From positions 1-64,000 of the forward strand of contig JAIUPO010000003.1 of assembly GCA_020160805.1 (NCBI GenBank): 64,000 bases of DNA, in the 5' to 3' direction. The notes beneath the pieces were generated by a model. That model worked only from the letters and a program-made list of their open reading frames with translations. It had not been told where the DNA came from and did no database searches. The position numbers were made by a program, and so were the translations under genes. The DNA is from Actinomycetota bacterium. Lineage in GTDB: Bacteria; Actinomycetota; Actinomycetes; Actinomycetales; Dermatophilaceae. The stretch's first letter is position 1. The number at the start of each line of letters is the position of its first letter. Below are positions 17,382 through 26,490 of this stretch, in pieces.

Positions 17382-18020
17382 TTAGCCGGCCCGCGACCTG
17401 CCAGGGTCGGCCCAGGTGGCCAGCAGGTCGGCCGCCTCGCGAGGATCGTCAACGATGATCGCCAACTTGGACGTCCGCCTTTTCACCCCGCCGAGCATGC
17501 CGCGAATGGCGATCTGACGGTCGAAGTCGAGATCCAGGTTCGCCGGGGCGAGCGGATCGGACAGCACCACACGGTCGGACTCGTCCTCGCGCATCGGCCG
17601 CGGTCGAGCACCGATCACGGCATCCCGAGGCACGCGCGCGACGGCGAAGTGGCCATTTCGCAGCTCCAACTCGTCGGCGTGCAGCAAGTGCGGATACATA
17701 TGTTGCGCCACGACATAGAACACCACCCACAGGACGCCATAGACGCCCAGGAGGAAGACGATCCACCGGGTGCCGGCATACGACTCGAAGCGCTCCCACG
17801 GGACCAGCAGGTCGATGGCGATCAGTTCGGCGAGAGCAGCGAACCCGAACAGCGCCGGCGCAGCCCACCGGCCCCGGGCATACCGCAGCGGACGGGCGCC
17901 CGGCGGGATATGGGGGCGGCGGGCCAGCCCGCGGCCCAGGGCGACGAAACCCATGGCCTCGATGACGGTCAGGCGCCACCACAAGCGCAGCGGGCGCACG
18001 ATCAGGTCTCGGGGCGTCAC
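17382..18020 (-). CDS. Membrane protein of unknown function
   Basis: A 212-residue protein with two probable transmembrane segments, APALFGFAALAELIAIDLLV (about 53-72) and IVFLLGVYGVLWVVFYVV (about 87-104). A soluble C-terminal half contains LELRNGHFAVARVP. The pattern of two membrane helices followed by a beta-rich domain resembles bacterial PH-like membrane proteins, but I cannot assign a family. The GTG start has TAACGT six bases upstream (18032-18027), again leaderless-like. It lies alone between hflX and the VWA operon. Confidence 0.65.
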   Translation of the reverse strand: MTPRDLIVRPLRLWWRLTVIEAMGFVALGRGLARRPHIPPGARPLRYARGRWAAPALFGFAALAELIAIDLLVPWERFESYAGTRWIVFLLGVYGVLWVVFYVVAQHMYPHLLHADELELRNGHFAVARVPRDAVIGARPRPMREDESDRVVLSDPLAPANLDLDFDRQIAIRGMLGGVKRRTSKLAIIVDDPREAADLLATWADPGRSRAG

Positions 18021-18026
18021 CGGCCG

Positions 18027-18032
18027 ACGTTA
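18027..18032 (-). promoter_or_regulatory. -10-like hexamer TAACGT
   Basis: The hexamer lies 6 nt upstream of the GTG start of the membrane-protein gene on the minus strand. Confidence 0.35.
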
Positions 18033-18066
18033 ACCGCTCGGGACCGACCCCATCGCGAAGGCACAC

Positions 18067-19161
18067 TCAGGGGAACACGCGCTGCCGACTGGCGATGACG
18101 ACGCCGAGCAGGAGCAGCATCGCGCCAAGGGCGGCGAAGGCGGGGGAGAGCTCGAGCTTCTGGGTCGTCAGGATCGTCTCTTTCGGCACATCCCCGAGAG
18201 CCTGGGCTAGCTCCGCGCCGGAGCGGGCGGGAGAGTAGCTCGCGCCGGTCGCCTTGGCCACGCCTTCCAGCGTGGGCTCGTCGACGAGGAGGAATTGGGC
18301 CATATTGCCGCTGCCATACGGCCCGCCCTCGGCGTAGGCGTCCGAGCCGAGTTGGTCGGCGGTGCAGGCCATCCGCGTCGGATTCGTCGTGCCGAAGCCG
18401 ATCGGGAAGACGCGGATGCCGCGCTTAGCGGCGGCCGCCGCCGCATCCATCGGCAGCACGCCTCGGGTGTTGGCACCGTCGGTCAGAAGCACGACAACAT
18501 CAGCGACTGGATCCGCGGTCGGCGGCGAGATCTTGTCGAGATTCGGCGCGGGGAGCGGGAACTGCTGTTCCTGGGGCGGATTCGGCACCTCGTCGGGCCC
18601 GATGGGCGCTACCTGAGGGTTGATGCTGGCGATGGCATCAACGGAGCGCAGGATGGCAGCGCCGATGGCCGTGCCTCGCCCCGTGGGGAGCGCATCGAGC
18701 GTGGCGCGAAGCTGGTCGCGGTCGGTGCTCGGCGGGGCGACCATCTCGGCATAGCCGGCGAAGGCGATCAGGCCGATCCGCGTCTGCGGGTCCTGGGCGT
18801 CGACGAATTCCTGCAGCGCCTTTTTCGCGGCGGTGAGCCGGTTGGGGTCGACATCAATCGAGCACATCGAGCGCGAGACGTCCAGGGCAACGATGATCGA
18901 TGTGCGGTTCTTCGGCACCTGCATCTGTGAGGTCGGACGTGCGGCCCCGACGGCCAGGCTGGCCAGCCCGAGCAGGATCGCAACCAGCGGCAGGTGCCGG
19001 GTCCACGACCGCTTGCGCGAACCAAGGGCAGCTCGGACGAGCGCAACATTCGAGTGCTGGATCGCCCGCGGGCGCCGGCGCCGCTGCGCCCACAGGTATG
19101 CCGCGATGAGCAGCGGGATGATCGCCAGCGCCAAGAGCGCGGCCGGCCACGCGAACCTCAT
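18067..19161 (-). CDS. VWA domain-containing membrane protein (BatA-like), second copy
   Basis: A 364-residue protein with N-terminal membrane segments (about 4-25 and 57-74), a von Willebrand A domain with the MIDAS motif DVSRS (Asp94, Ser96, Ser98), and a final membrane helix before the C terminus. It is similar in architecture to its upstream neighbour, so the two are probably tandem duplicates. The start overlaps the preceding stop by 4 nt. It is the last gene of the MoxR-DUF58-VWA-VWA operon, thought to assemble or maintain cell-surface complexes with the help of the MoxR AAA+ ATPase. Confidence 0.9.
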   Translation of the reverse strand: MRFAWPAALLALAIIPLLIAAYLWAQRRRRPRAIQHSNVALVRAALGSRKRSWTRHLPLVAILLGLASLAVGAARPTSQMQVPKNRTSIIVALDVSRSMCSIDVDPNRLTAAKKALQEFVDAQDPQTRIGLIAFAGYAEMVAPPSTDRDQLRATLDALPTGRGTAIGAAILRSVDAIASINPQVAPIGPDEVPNPPQEQQFPLPAPNLDKISPPTADPVADVVVLLTDGANTRGVLPMDAAAAAAKRGIRVFPIGFGTTNPTRMACTADQLGSDAYAEGGPYGSGNMAQFLLVDEPTLEGVAKATGASYSPARSGAELAQALGDVPKETILTTQKLELSPAFAALGAMLLLLGVVIASRQRVFP

Positions 19162-20150
19162 GCGGAGATCACCCGGCCCGTGCGCGCGAGCGAGACTCCC
19201 GCGGCCGCAGCCGCCAGGAGCAGCCCGGCGATCATGAAGTATGGCGCGAGGCCCGTCAGTTCGCGCCGCGAGGTGTCGGTGAGCTTGATGTTTTGGTAGA
19301 TGGCCGTCAAGCCTGCGGCATCGCTCGCCTCGTGGTAGGCGCCATTGGTGGCGTCGGCGATATCGGTGAGGCGCCTGGAGTCCAGTTGGGTCTGTTGCGT
19401 GACCCCGTTGATCGTGACGCTGGCGCCCTGCGCGGTTCCGAGGCCGACCGTGTCGATCCGGACTCCCGCAACCGACGCCAGCCGGGCCATGGCCAGCGGA
19501 TCGACGCGGGAAGAATCCTGGCCATCGGACAACAAGACAATCCGCCCCGAACCGTAATAGCCGATATCAATGCTGTCCGGATCCTTGGCCAGCGTCTCCG
19601 GGTCGGCTTGCAGCTTGCCTCCCGAAATAGCCTGCAGCGCAGCGAAAATGCCGGACCCCAGCGACGTTCCGCCGCGAGCTGTCATCCGGTCGACCGCTTG
19701 ACTCACCATCACCGGATCGTCACTCGGGGGCTGCGTGACGATGCCGGTGTCGGAGAAGGCCACAAGTCCGATGCGCACGGACGCGGGTTGCTTGGCGATG
19801 AAGGCCTTAGCGGCAGCCTTCGCGGCTGTCAGCCGATGGGGTTTGACGTCCTCGGCGAGCATGCTGTTGGAGACATCGAAGGCCAGCATCACCGTCCCCT
19901 CGGGCTTGGTGATCGTCAGGGTCGATGCGGGCGCGGCGGAGGCCACGATGAGCAGCGCCAGGGAGGCAAGCAGCAGGGCGGGGGCGCCATGCTGCCCACG
20001 CCCACTGGCCGCGTCACCAGCGGGGCGAAGGCCGGTGCGCGCCAGGGATTCTCGCCCGGCGCGGGCCCGTCGCCAGGCACTGCGATAGACCCACACCAGG
20101 ACGGGCAGCACGAGCAAAGCGAGCAGGGCCCACGGGATGCCGAACGTCAT
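19158..20150 (-). CDS. VWA domain-containing membrane protein (BatA-like), first copy
   Basis: A 330-residue protein with an N-terminal membrane anchor (about 5-22), a second hydrophobic segment (58-73), a VWA domain with MIDAS residues Asp92, Ser94 and Ser96 (FDVSNSM) and a C-terminal transmembrane helix. Metal-dependent protein binding at the outer face or cytoplasmic side of the membrane is the family role. Start and stop overlap both neighbours by 4 nt, indicating tight translational coupling in the operon. Confidence 0.9.
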   Translation of the reverse strand: MTFGIPWALLALLVLPVLVWVYRSAWRRARAGRESLARTGLRPAGDAASGRGQHGAPALLLASLALLIVASAAPASTLTITKPEGTVMLAFDVSNSMLAEDVKPHRLTAAKAAAKAFIAKQPASVRIGLVAFSDTGIVTQPPSDDPVMVSQAVDRMTARGGTSLGSGIFAALQAISGGKLQADPETLAKDPDSIDIGYYGSGRIVLLSDGQDSSRVDPLAMARLASVAGVRIDTVGLGTAQGASVTINGVTQQTQLDSRRLTDIADATNGAYHEASDAAGLTAIYQNIKLTDTSRRELTGLAPYFMIAGLLLAAAAAGVSLARTGRVISA

Positions 20151-21040
20151 CGCCGGGCCAGCTTTCGCCGGCTCGCCATGGCGAGGAATCCGCGGCCGAG
20201 GTCCTCGTCCGTGGTGATCGTATGCAGCGTGATCCCGGCCGATCGGACCCCGGCGGTCAGTGCCCGCTGTTGTTCGCCGGCCAGCTCGCGCAGCCGAGCG
20301 CGGAAGACAGCGTCGGAGGTGTCGACCAGGATCTGCTCTCCGGTTTCGTTGTCCTGCAACGAGATCACGCCGACATCGGGAAGCTCTGATTCCAGTGGGT
20401 CAGCGATCTGGATGCAAACGACGTCGTGCCGTTCGGCCAGTTGCCGCAGCGGGCGCTCCCACCCGGGGCCGCTGATGAAGTCCGAGATGACGATGACGAG
20501 CGAGCGCTGCCGAATGACACCCACCCCGGCACGCACCAACCCCGCGAGATCGGTGGTCGATGTCGAGTGCGGTCGGCGCGACAAGACCTCATGGATCAGG
20601 CGCAGCGATTGCACCCGGCCGGCCCGCGGCGGGATCGTGGCGGTCGGGCCGTCGTCAAAGACGATCGCACCGACCTTGTTGCCGCCTCGGCCAAAAATGT
20701 GCGCGAAGCAGGCCACCAACTCCACGAGGACATCGTCTTTGCCGCGTTGGGACGGCCCGAAGGCCATCGATGCGGACCGGTCCAGCAGCAACCACGCGGT
20801 CAGGTCCCGGTCCTCGGCATAGTCGCGGACATAGGGCGTCGACATCCGGGCCGTGACATTCCAGTCGATCCGGCGCAGATCGTCGCCCGGGACGTACTCA
20901 CGCAATTCCTGGAAGTCGATCCCCTCCCCGCGAAAGAGCGTGACGAAGTCGCCCTGCAGGGCGCCATCGAGACGCCGCAGCACGGTCCATTCGATCCGCC
21001 GCAGGAGGGCGGCCGGGGTCAGGTCGTGGACGGATGCCAT
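20147..21040 (-). CDS. DUF58 domain-containing protein
   Basis: A 297-residue cytoplasmic protein with the DUF58 signature FRGEGIDFQELREYVPGDDL, RRIDWNVTARM and a downstream TAWLLLDRSASMAFG segment, which is itself VWA-like. DUF58 proteins are standard partners of MoxR ATPases. Its N-terminal 22 nt overlap the moxR 3' end, and its stop overlaps the first VWA gene by 4 nt. The ATG at 21040 gives a normal family N terminus. Confidence 0.92.
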   Translation of the reverse strand: MASVHDLTPAALLRRIEWTVLRRLDGALQGDFVTLFRGEGIDFQELREYVPGDDLRRIDWNVTARMSTPYVRDYAEDRDLTAWLLLDRSASMAFGPSQRGKDDVLVELVACFAHIFGRGGNKVGAIVFDDGPTATIPPRAGRVQSLRLIHEVLSRRPHSTSTTDLAGLVRAGVGVIRQRSLVIVISDFISGPGWERPLRQLAERHDVVCIQIADPLESELPDVGVISLQDNETGEQILVDTSDAVFRARLRELAGEQQRALTAGVRSAGITLHTITTDEDLGRGFLAMASRRKLARR

Positions 21041-22038
21041 TGCACCTGCTCACGCTCGGGCACCTGCGGCGAAATGTCCGGCAGCGGAACGGCATTGATG
21101 ATCGCGCGCACGATGTCATCCGGGTCCACATTGTCGGCGAGCGCTTCATAGGACAGCACCAGTCGGTGGCGCAGCACATCGAGGGCCAGGTCCCGGCAGT
21201 CCTCGGGCAGGGCATAGCCGCGACCGCGCAGGAAGGCGAGCGCCCGGGCGGCGAGCACCATATTGATCGACGCTCGCGGGCTGGCGCCGAAGGTCACGAA
21301 GCGACCCAAGTCGGGCAGCCCGGCGAGCGCCGGGTTGCGGGTCGCGGTGGCGAGCCGGACGGCATACTGGATGATCCCCGGGTCGACGTAGACGGCATCG
21401 GCGGCCTGCTGCAGGCTGGCGAGTTGCTCGGGATCCATGACGCGCTGCGGCTTCTCTCCGAGCCCGAGCATCCGCTCGACGACGACGAACTCCTCTGCGG
21501 CAGAGGGATATCCGACCTTGACCTTCATCATGAAGCGGTCGACCTGCGCCTCAGGCAGCGGATAGGTGCCCTCGGACTCGATGGGATTCTGCGTGGCCAT
21601 GACGAGGAAGGGTTTGGGCGAGGCGAAAGTCTCGCGCCCAATGGTGACCTGTCGTTCCTGCATGACCTCAAGCAAGGCGCTTTGCACCTTGGCCGGCGCG
21701 CGGTTGATCTCGTCCGCGAGCACCAGATTGGCGAAGACGGGCCCGAGGTTGACCTGGAACTCCCCGCTCTGCTGGTTATAGATCCGGGTGCCAACGACAT
21801 CCGCGGGCACCAAGTCAGGAGTGAACTGAATGCGTTGAAAGGCCCCACCGATCGTCTCGGCGAGCGCCTTGATCGCCAGGGTCTTGGCCAATCCGGGCAC
21901 GCCCTCGACCAGCAGGTGACCGCGCGCCAGCAGGGCGATGATCATCTTCTGCAGAAGTTCGTCCTGGCCGACGATGGTCTTCTTCACCTCATAGAGCGTC
22001 TGCTCCAAGGGGCGGGCGGTCAGCGGGTCGTTGTCCAC
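21019..22038 (-). CDS. MoxR-family AAA+ ATPase
   Basis: A 339-residue AAA_3 ATPase. Walker A reads GVPGLAKT (46-53), Walker B is in ANLVLADEINRAPAK, and sensor-type residues follow in FLVMATQNPIESEGTYPLPEAQ. MoxR ATPases act as chaperones that insert metals or mature the protein complexes whose VWA subunits are encoded beside them. It is second in the leftward operon, 21 nt after the S1C protease gene. Confidence 0.95.
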   Translation of the reverse strand: MDNDPLTARPLEQTLYEVKKTIVGQDELLQKMIIALLARGHLLVEGVPGLAKTLAIKALAETIGGAFQRIQFTPDLVPADVVGTRIYNQQSGEFQVNLGPVFANLVLADEINRAPAKVQSALLEVMQERQVTIGRETFASPKPFLVMATQNPIESEGTYPLPEAQVDRFMMKVKVGYPSAAEEFVVVERMLGLGEKPQRVMDPEQLASLQQAADAVYVDPGIIQYAVRLATATRNPALAGLPDLGRFVTFGASPRASINMVLAARALAFLRGRGYALPEDCRDLALDVLRHRLVLSYEALADNVDPDDIVRAIINAVPLPDISPQVPEREQVQWHPSTT

Positions 22039-22059
22039 GAGGGCTCCGATTTCCTGGGG

Positions 22060-22941
22060 TTACATCGGCGGGGCGCCGATGGCGCCGCCGGCCTGCTCGA
22101 TCGGCACGGCGAATCCGATGCCGACAAAGAAGGGCTGATTGGAGGGATTGGCCAGGGCCGTCACGACGCCGACGACCCGGCCCTGGTCATCGAGCAACGG
22201 GCCGCCGGAGTTGCCGGGGTTGACGGCCGCATCGAATTGAATGAGGTCTTTCAAGGTGACATTGCCGGCATCGATCGACCTGCCCGTCGCGGAAATGACG
22301 CCGGAGGAGAACGAGAAGGTCAGGCCGAGCGGGTTGCCCGCCGCGTGCACCGACGACCCGATGGGCCCGGCGGCACCAAGGGTGGCGGGCACGACCACCT
22401 GCGGCAGGCGGGCGGGGGTGAGCGTCGCGAGGTCGCGCTCGGGCTCCTGACTAGCGATTTTGGCCGAACTCTTGGTGCCATCGGCGAAAGTCACCTGGAT
22501 CGAACCGCCGCCGTCGATGACGTGATTGGCGGTCAGAATCGTCCCGTCGGCGCGCGCGATGAAGCCGGTGCCCAGCCCGCGATCGCCGCCGCCTTGGGTG
22601 CGGATCACCACCAAGGAGGGCGCGATTCGGGAGTATGCCGCGGCCCCCGCCGCCGGCTGCTGCGCCTGGTCCTTTTGTGCTTCCTCGATCAAGGGGCTCG
22701 CGGCAGCGCGGGCCTGCGTGTCGGTATAGGGCTCAGGCAGGTGCAGCGTGCGCCATAAGGCGGCCGTGGCGATCAGCGCCACCAGCGCGAGGGCGAGCCA
22801 GAACCATGCGGGACGTGCGGCGCGGGTGCGTGACGGTTTGGCATCGGGTGCTGAGGGCGGGGCAGGCGTGGGCGCCGCAGCCGGCCCCGGTGAGCCGGGC
22901 AGCGGGGCGCCGCTCTCGGCCCGACCCAGTCGCCATTGCAT
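22060..22941 (-). CDS. S1C-type trypsin-like serine protease, membrane-anchored, no PDZ domain
   Basis: A 293-residue protein with a Pro/Ala-rich cytoplasmic N terminus, one membrane helix (about 46-64) and an extracytoplasmic trypsin fold. The triad is intact: His140 (TANHVIDG), Asp170 (ERDLATL) and Ser245 (GNSGGPLL). Unlike DegP/HtrA it ends after the protease domain. The start has TAGCAT six bases upstream (22953-22948). It is first in the operon with MoxR, DUF58 and two VWA genes, which suggests envelope protein processing linked to that complex; this link is inference from position. Confidence 0.9.
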   Translation of the reverse strand: MQWRLGRAESGAPLPGSPGPAAAPTPAPPSAPDAKPSRTRAARPAWFWLALALVALIATAALWRTLHLPEPYTDTQARAAASPLIEEAQKDQAQQPAAGAAAYSRIAPSLVVIRTQGGGDRGLGTGFIARADGTILTANHVIDGGGSIQVTFADGTKSSAKIASQEPERDLATLTPARLPQVVVPATLGAAGPIGSSVHAAGNPLGLTFSFSSGVISATGRSIDAGNVTLKDLIQFDAAVNPGNSGGPLLDDQGRVVGVVTALANPSNQPFFVGIGFAVPIEQAGGAIGAPPM

Positions 22942-22947
22942 CCCGTG

Positions 22948-22953
22948 ATGCTA
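22948..22953 (-). promoter_or_regulatory. -10 hexamer for the protease-MoxR-DUF58-VWA operon
   Basis: TAGCAT lies exactly 6 nt upstream of the ATG of the S1C protease on the minus strand, so a leaderless transcript is likely. Confidence 0.5.
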
Positions 22954-23062
22954 AACGCCGCATCCGACAAGGGCCTGCTCGATCTGGGAACTCACACGGA
23001 ATGCACAGCATTGCCGGCCTCAGGAGGTGGGGTTGTCAGCCGCCTGCGGCAGGCTGTCGTCC

Positions 23063-25741
23063 ATGACCACGACACCCGACTCCGCCGGTCCCGAACCGGC
23101 CGCGCCAGCCACGGTCGAGCAGGCCCGGCTCGCCGAGTCCTCGGGGCCGGATGCCCCATGGCGGTTGTGGGGGCCGTATGTCGCGGGCCGGCAGTGGGGC
23201 ACGGTGCGGGAGGACTACTCCGCAGACGGCGATGCGTGGGCGTCCTTCCCCTTCGATCAGGCGCACGTGCGTGCCTACCGCTGGGGCGAGGACGGGATCG
23301 CGGGTCTGTGTGATCGCTATGGCTTCCTCAACCTCGGTCTGGCCCTCTGGAATGGTCACGACGACCGGCTGAAGGAGCGCTACTTCGGGCTGACCAACCC
23401 GCAGGGCAATCATGGCGAGGACGTCAAGGAGTATTGGTGGCACCTGGATGCCACGCCGACCCATTCCTATGCCCGGATGGTGTACCGCTATCCGCAGCGC
23501 GCCTATCCCTATGACCATCTGGTCGCGGAGAATAGCGGCCGGTCTCGCACCGAGCCGGAGTGGGAGCTGACGGACACCGGCATCTTGGACGAGGACCGCT
23601 TCTTCGACATCGAGGTCACGCACGCGAAGGCGGGACCCGAGGACATTCTCGTGACGATCACCGCCACGAACCACGGCCCAGAGGCCGCGCCCCTGCATCT
23701 GCTGCCGACGCTGTGGTTCCGCAACACCTGGTCGTGGGGCCGGGACACTCGGGTTCCTCGGTTGAGTGCGGCACGCGGCGCGGCCGATCAAGCGGCCATC
23801 TTGTCCGAGCACGGATACCTCGGTCGATATCTTTTGGTCGCCGATGGTGAGCCACGAGTTCTGTTCTGCGACAACGAGACCAACCAGGAGGCAGCCTTCG
23901 GGGTGGCCGGTGGCAGCAAACACCCCAAGGACGCGATCGACGCCGCCGTGGTGCGTGGCGACGCCTCGATGTTGCGGCGGGCCTGGGGGACCAAGGCCGC
24001 CTTCTGGTGGCAGTGGGAGGCCATCGACCCGGGGGCGAGCGTCACGGTGCGCCTGCGCCTCACGCGCGACGGCGACCGCGAGGGCCGCGATCCGTTCGCG
24101 GGCTTTGACCAGACGCTCGCCGCGCGAGCCGGCGAGGCGGACGAGTTCTATGCGGGCGTCATACCTCCGAGCACGGGGGAGGAGGACGCGAGCATCGCGC
24201 GCCGGGCCTTCGCCGGCCTACTGTGGGGCAAACAGATTTATCGGTATGACGTGCGCCAGTGGCTCGAGGGTGACCCGGCGCAACCGGCGCCTCCGCGGGC
24301 CCGGCTGGCCCCTGAGCCCGCCGGACGCAATACCCGATGGCGGCACCTGTCGCTCGCCGATGTCATCTCGATGCCGGATGAATGGGAGTACCCGTGGTTC
24401 GCCGCCTGGGATCTCGCCTTCCACTGCGTCGCGCTCGCGCACATCGACCCGGACTTCGCCAAGGAGCAGCTGATGCTCATGTGCAGGGAGTGGGCCATGC
24501 ACCCCAACGGCCAGCTCCCGGCCTACGAGTGGAACTTCTCCGATGTCAATCCGCCGGTGCACGCGTGGGCCGCCTGGCAGGTTTATTGCATCGACGGTCG
24601 CCGCGACCGGGCCTTTCTGGTCCGAGTTGTCACCAAGCTGCTTTTCGCCTTCGGGTGGTGGGTCAACCGCAAGGACGCTGACGGGTCGAATCTCTTCGAG
24701 GGCGGCTTCTTGGGCATGGACAATGTCGGGCCCTTCGATCGCAGCGCGCCCTTGCCGGAGGGGCAGCGTTTGGAGCAGTCGGATGCGACGAGTTGGATGG
24801 CCTTCCAATGCCTGGCGATGTTGCGGATGGCCTGGGAGTTGGCGCGCGAGGACCCGGCGTGGGACGAGGTCGCGACGAAGTTCTTCGAACACTTCCTCGC
24901 GATCGCCGAGGCGATGGAGGCCTTCGGCAGCGACAACATCGCCTTGTGGGATGAGGTGGACGGCTTCTTCTATGACGTGATCATCGAGGCGGATGGTCAC
25001 GCGCAGCCGGTGCGACTGCGCTCGATGGTGGGCCTGCTGCCGCTGATCGCCGTGGCGACCATGCCGTCCTGGGTGGACCGGGCGCTGCCCGACTTCACCC
25101 GGCACCGGGCCTGGCTGCAGGCCCGTCGGCCGGAGCTGCTCGATGCGCTCATTCACCCGACCGACGGCTCGCTCGACACCCTCTCGGTGCTGACGGAGGA
25201 CCGCTTCGTGCGGGTGCTGCGGCGGCTCGTGGACCCGGGAGAGTTCCTGGCCGATGGCGGGATCCGGTCGATGTCCGCGGCCTACCGCGATGGCATCGTC
25301 ATTCAGCTCGACGGCGCGGACCTGCCGGTTCATTACAACCCGGGCGACTCCGACTCGCCGATGTTCGGCGGCAACTCCAACTGGCGCGGCCCGATCTGGT
25401 TCCCCGTCAACGTCCTGCTCACCGACGCCCTGCGCACCTATGCCGCCGGGATGGCGGCCGACGTCCAGGTCGAGTTTCCGCACGGCTCGGGGAGCTATAT
25501 CGGCGTCGCCGCGGTCGCGGAGGCCATCGAGGACCGGCTCATCGGCCTCTTCCGCCTGGGCCCCGATGGTCGTCGACCGAGCGACCCACGCGACATCCCG
25601 ACCGGACCCTTGTGGCAGGCACATCCGACCTTCAGCGAGTACTTCCACGGCGACACCGGCGCAGGTCTCGGCGCCTCGCACCAGACCGGGTGGACCGCGC
25701 TCGTCGCCAACCTGATCTGCCGTTGGGATGAGGAGCCGTAA
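23063..25741 (+). CDS. Glycoside hydrolase family 63-like glucosidase
   Basis: An 892-residue cytoplasmic protein with no signal peptide. The N-terminal half is a beta-sandwich-like domain (about 20-330). The C-terminal half is an (alpha/alpha)6 barrel with the GH63 motif EWEYPWFAAWDLAFHCVALA, containing the Asp of the general acid region. MLMCREWAMHPNGQLPAYEW, GGNSNWRGPIWFPVNVLL and a terminal HPTFSEYFHGDTGAGLGASH segment follow. GH63 enzymes cleave alpha-glucosides; actinobacterial members include glucosylglycerate hydrolases, but the substrate cannot be fixed here. CAGGCT lies 7 nt before the ATG. It is divergent from the protease operon. Confidence 0.85.
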   Translation: MTTTPDSAGPEPAAPATVEQARLAESSGPDAPWRLWGPYVAGRQWGTVREDYSADGDAWASFPFDQAHVRAYRWGEDGIAGLCDRYGFLNLGLALWNGHDDRLKERYFGLTNPQGNHGEDVKEYWWHLDATPTHSYARMVYRYPQRAYPYDHLVAENSGRSRTEPEWELTDTGILDEDRFFDIEVTHAKAGPEDILVTITATNHGPEAAPLHLLPTLWFRNTWSWGRDTRVPRLSAARGAADQAAILSEHGYLGRYLLVADGEPRVLFCDNETNQEAAFGVAGGSKHPKDAIDAAVVRGDASMLRRAWGTKAAFWWQWEAIDPGASVTVRLRLTRDGDREGRDPFAGFDQTLAARAGEADEFYAGVIPPSTGEEDASIARRAFAGLLWGKQIYRYDVRQWLEGDPAQPAPPRARLAPEPAGRNTRWRHLSLADVISMPDEWEYPWFAAWDLAFHCVALAHIDPDFAKEQLMLMCREWAMHPNGQLPAYEWNFSDVNPPVHAWAAWQVYCIDGRRDRAFLVRVVTKLLFAFGWWVNRKDADGSNLFEGGFLGMDNVGPFDRSAPLPEGQRLEQSDATSWMAFQCLAMLRMAWELAREDPAWDEVATKFFEHFLAIAEAMEAFGSDNIALWDEVDGFFYDVIIEADGHAQPVRLRSMVGLLPLIAVATMPSWVDRALPDFTRHRAWLQARRPELLDALIHPTDGSLDTLSVLTEDRFVRVLRRLVDPGEFLADGGIRSMSAAYRDGIVIQLDGADLPVHYNPGDSDSPMFGGNSNWRGPIWFPVNVLLTDALRTYAAGMAADVQVEFPHGSGSYIGVAAVAEAIEDRLIGLFRLGPDGRRPSDPRDIPTGPLWQAHPTFSEYFHGDTGAGLGASHQTGWTALVANLICRWDEEP

Positions 25742-25864
25742 CGGCCCTCGCGGGCATCCAGGGTCCGTAGAGTCGAGGGAACAGCGCCGCGCGGCTCGGC
25801 GTTGAGTCCGAGCGGAACGGGCGGTGCCAGATGTCGCCCAGCGATCCCGAGCAGGAGGGGACCC

Positions 25865-26359
25865 ATGTCCATCAACGAATCCCTCAAGAAGACCATCGAC
25901 GATCTCGATCTCGACCGCCGGGTCGAGGACCTGAACCGGCTGGCGAAGAAGACTCTCGAGGACGCCAAGGCGCAAGCTAGTGCCCTCGCCGCCGACAACC
26001 GCGGCAAGGTCGACGACTGGGTGGCCAAGGCTACCGAGGCCGTGGACGCCCGCACTGACGGGAAGTACCACGACAAGATGCAGAAGTTCTCAGTCGCCGT
26101 GGGCAATGCCGTGGACAAGGTCGCCGAGCGCGGTCCGGGCCGCTCCTCGCCCGCCGACTCGGCCTTCGACGACGCGGCCAACGCCGGCATGCCGGGCACG
26201 GCCTTCGCTCCGGAGTTCCCGCCGGCCGACGCCCGGCAGGACGCGACCGACCCGGCCGGATCTGTTGACGATTCCCGGGCCGAGGCGCCGGCCTCCGCGG
26301 CGGACGCCACCGACCGCGAAGGCCTGGGCTGGCCCGAGGGCGACGGCCGCGTCGGCTGA
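25865..26359 (+). CDS. MT0933-like helical protein with disordered C-terminal tail
   Basis: A 164-residue protein. Residues 1-40 form an amphipathic helix rich in Lys and Asp. Residues 40-85 match the MT0933-like pattern (NRGKVDDWVAKATEAVDART then GKYHDKMQKFSVAVGNAVDK), as in the gene at 9162. The last 75 residues are Ala/Asp/Pro-rich and probably disordered. The start at 25865 has a strong AGGAGGGG site. No toxin gene is adjacent. It ends 39 nt before the large nested hairpin at 26399. Confidence 0.75.
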   Translation: MSINESLKKTIDDLDLDRRVEDLNRLAKKTLEDAKAQASALAADNRGKVDDWVAKATEAVDARTDGKYHDKMQKFSVAVGNAVDKVAERGPGRSSPADSAFDDAANAGMPGTAFAPEFPPADARQDATDPAGSVDDSRAEAPASAADATDREGLGWPEGDGRVG

Positions 26360-26398
26360 TCCCGGCGCATCGGGCATACGGCAGGGGCCCGCGTCACT

Positions 26399-26485
26399 CA
26401 TTTCTCTCCGGATGCCGAAAGGTTGAGGTTCGGAGTGCCTAGAAAGTCACCCGAACCTCAACAAAGTGGCATCCGGAGAGAAATG
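26399..26485. terminator. Nested 87-bp inverted repeat between convergent genes
   Basis: The outer arms CATTTCTCTCCGGATGCC (26399-26416) and GGCATCCGGAGAGAAATG (26468-26485) are perfect. The inner arms GTTGAGGTTCGG (26422-26433) and CCGAACCTCAAC (26451-26462) are also perfect; the central loop is 17 nt. In total 30 base pairs form a two-tier hairpin. Position suggests a bidirectional terminator, but the length also fits a small mobile element. Confidence 0.7.
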
Positions 26486-26490
26486 GGAGG

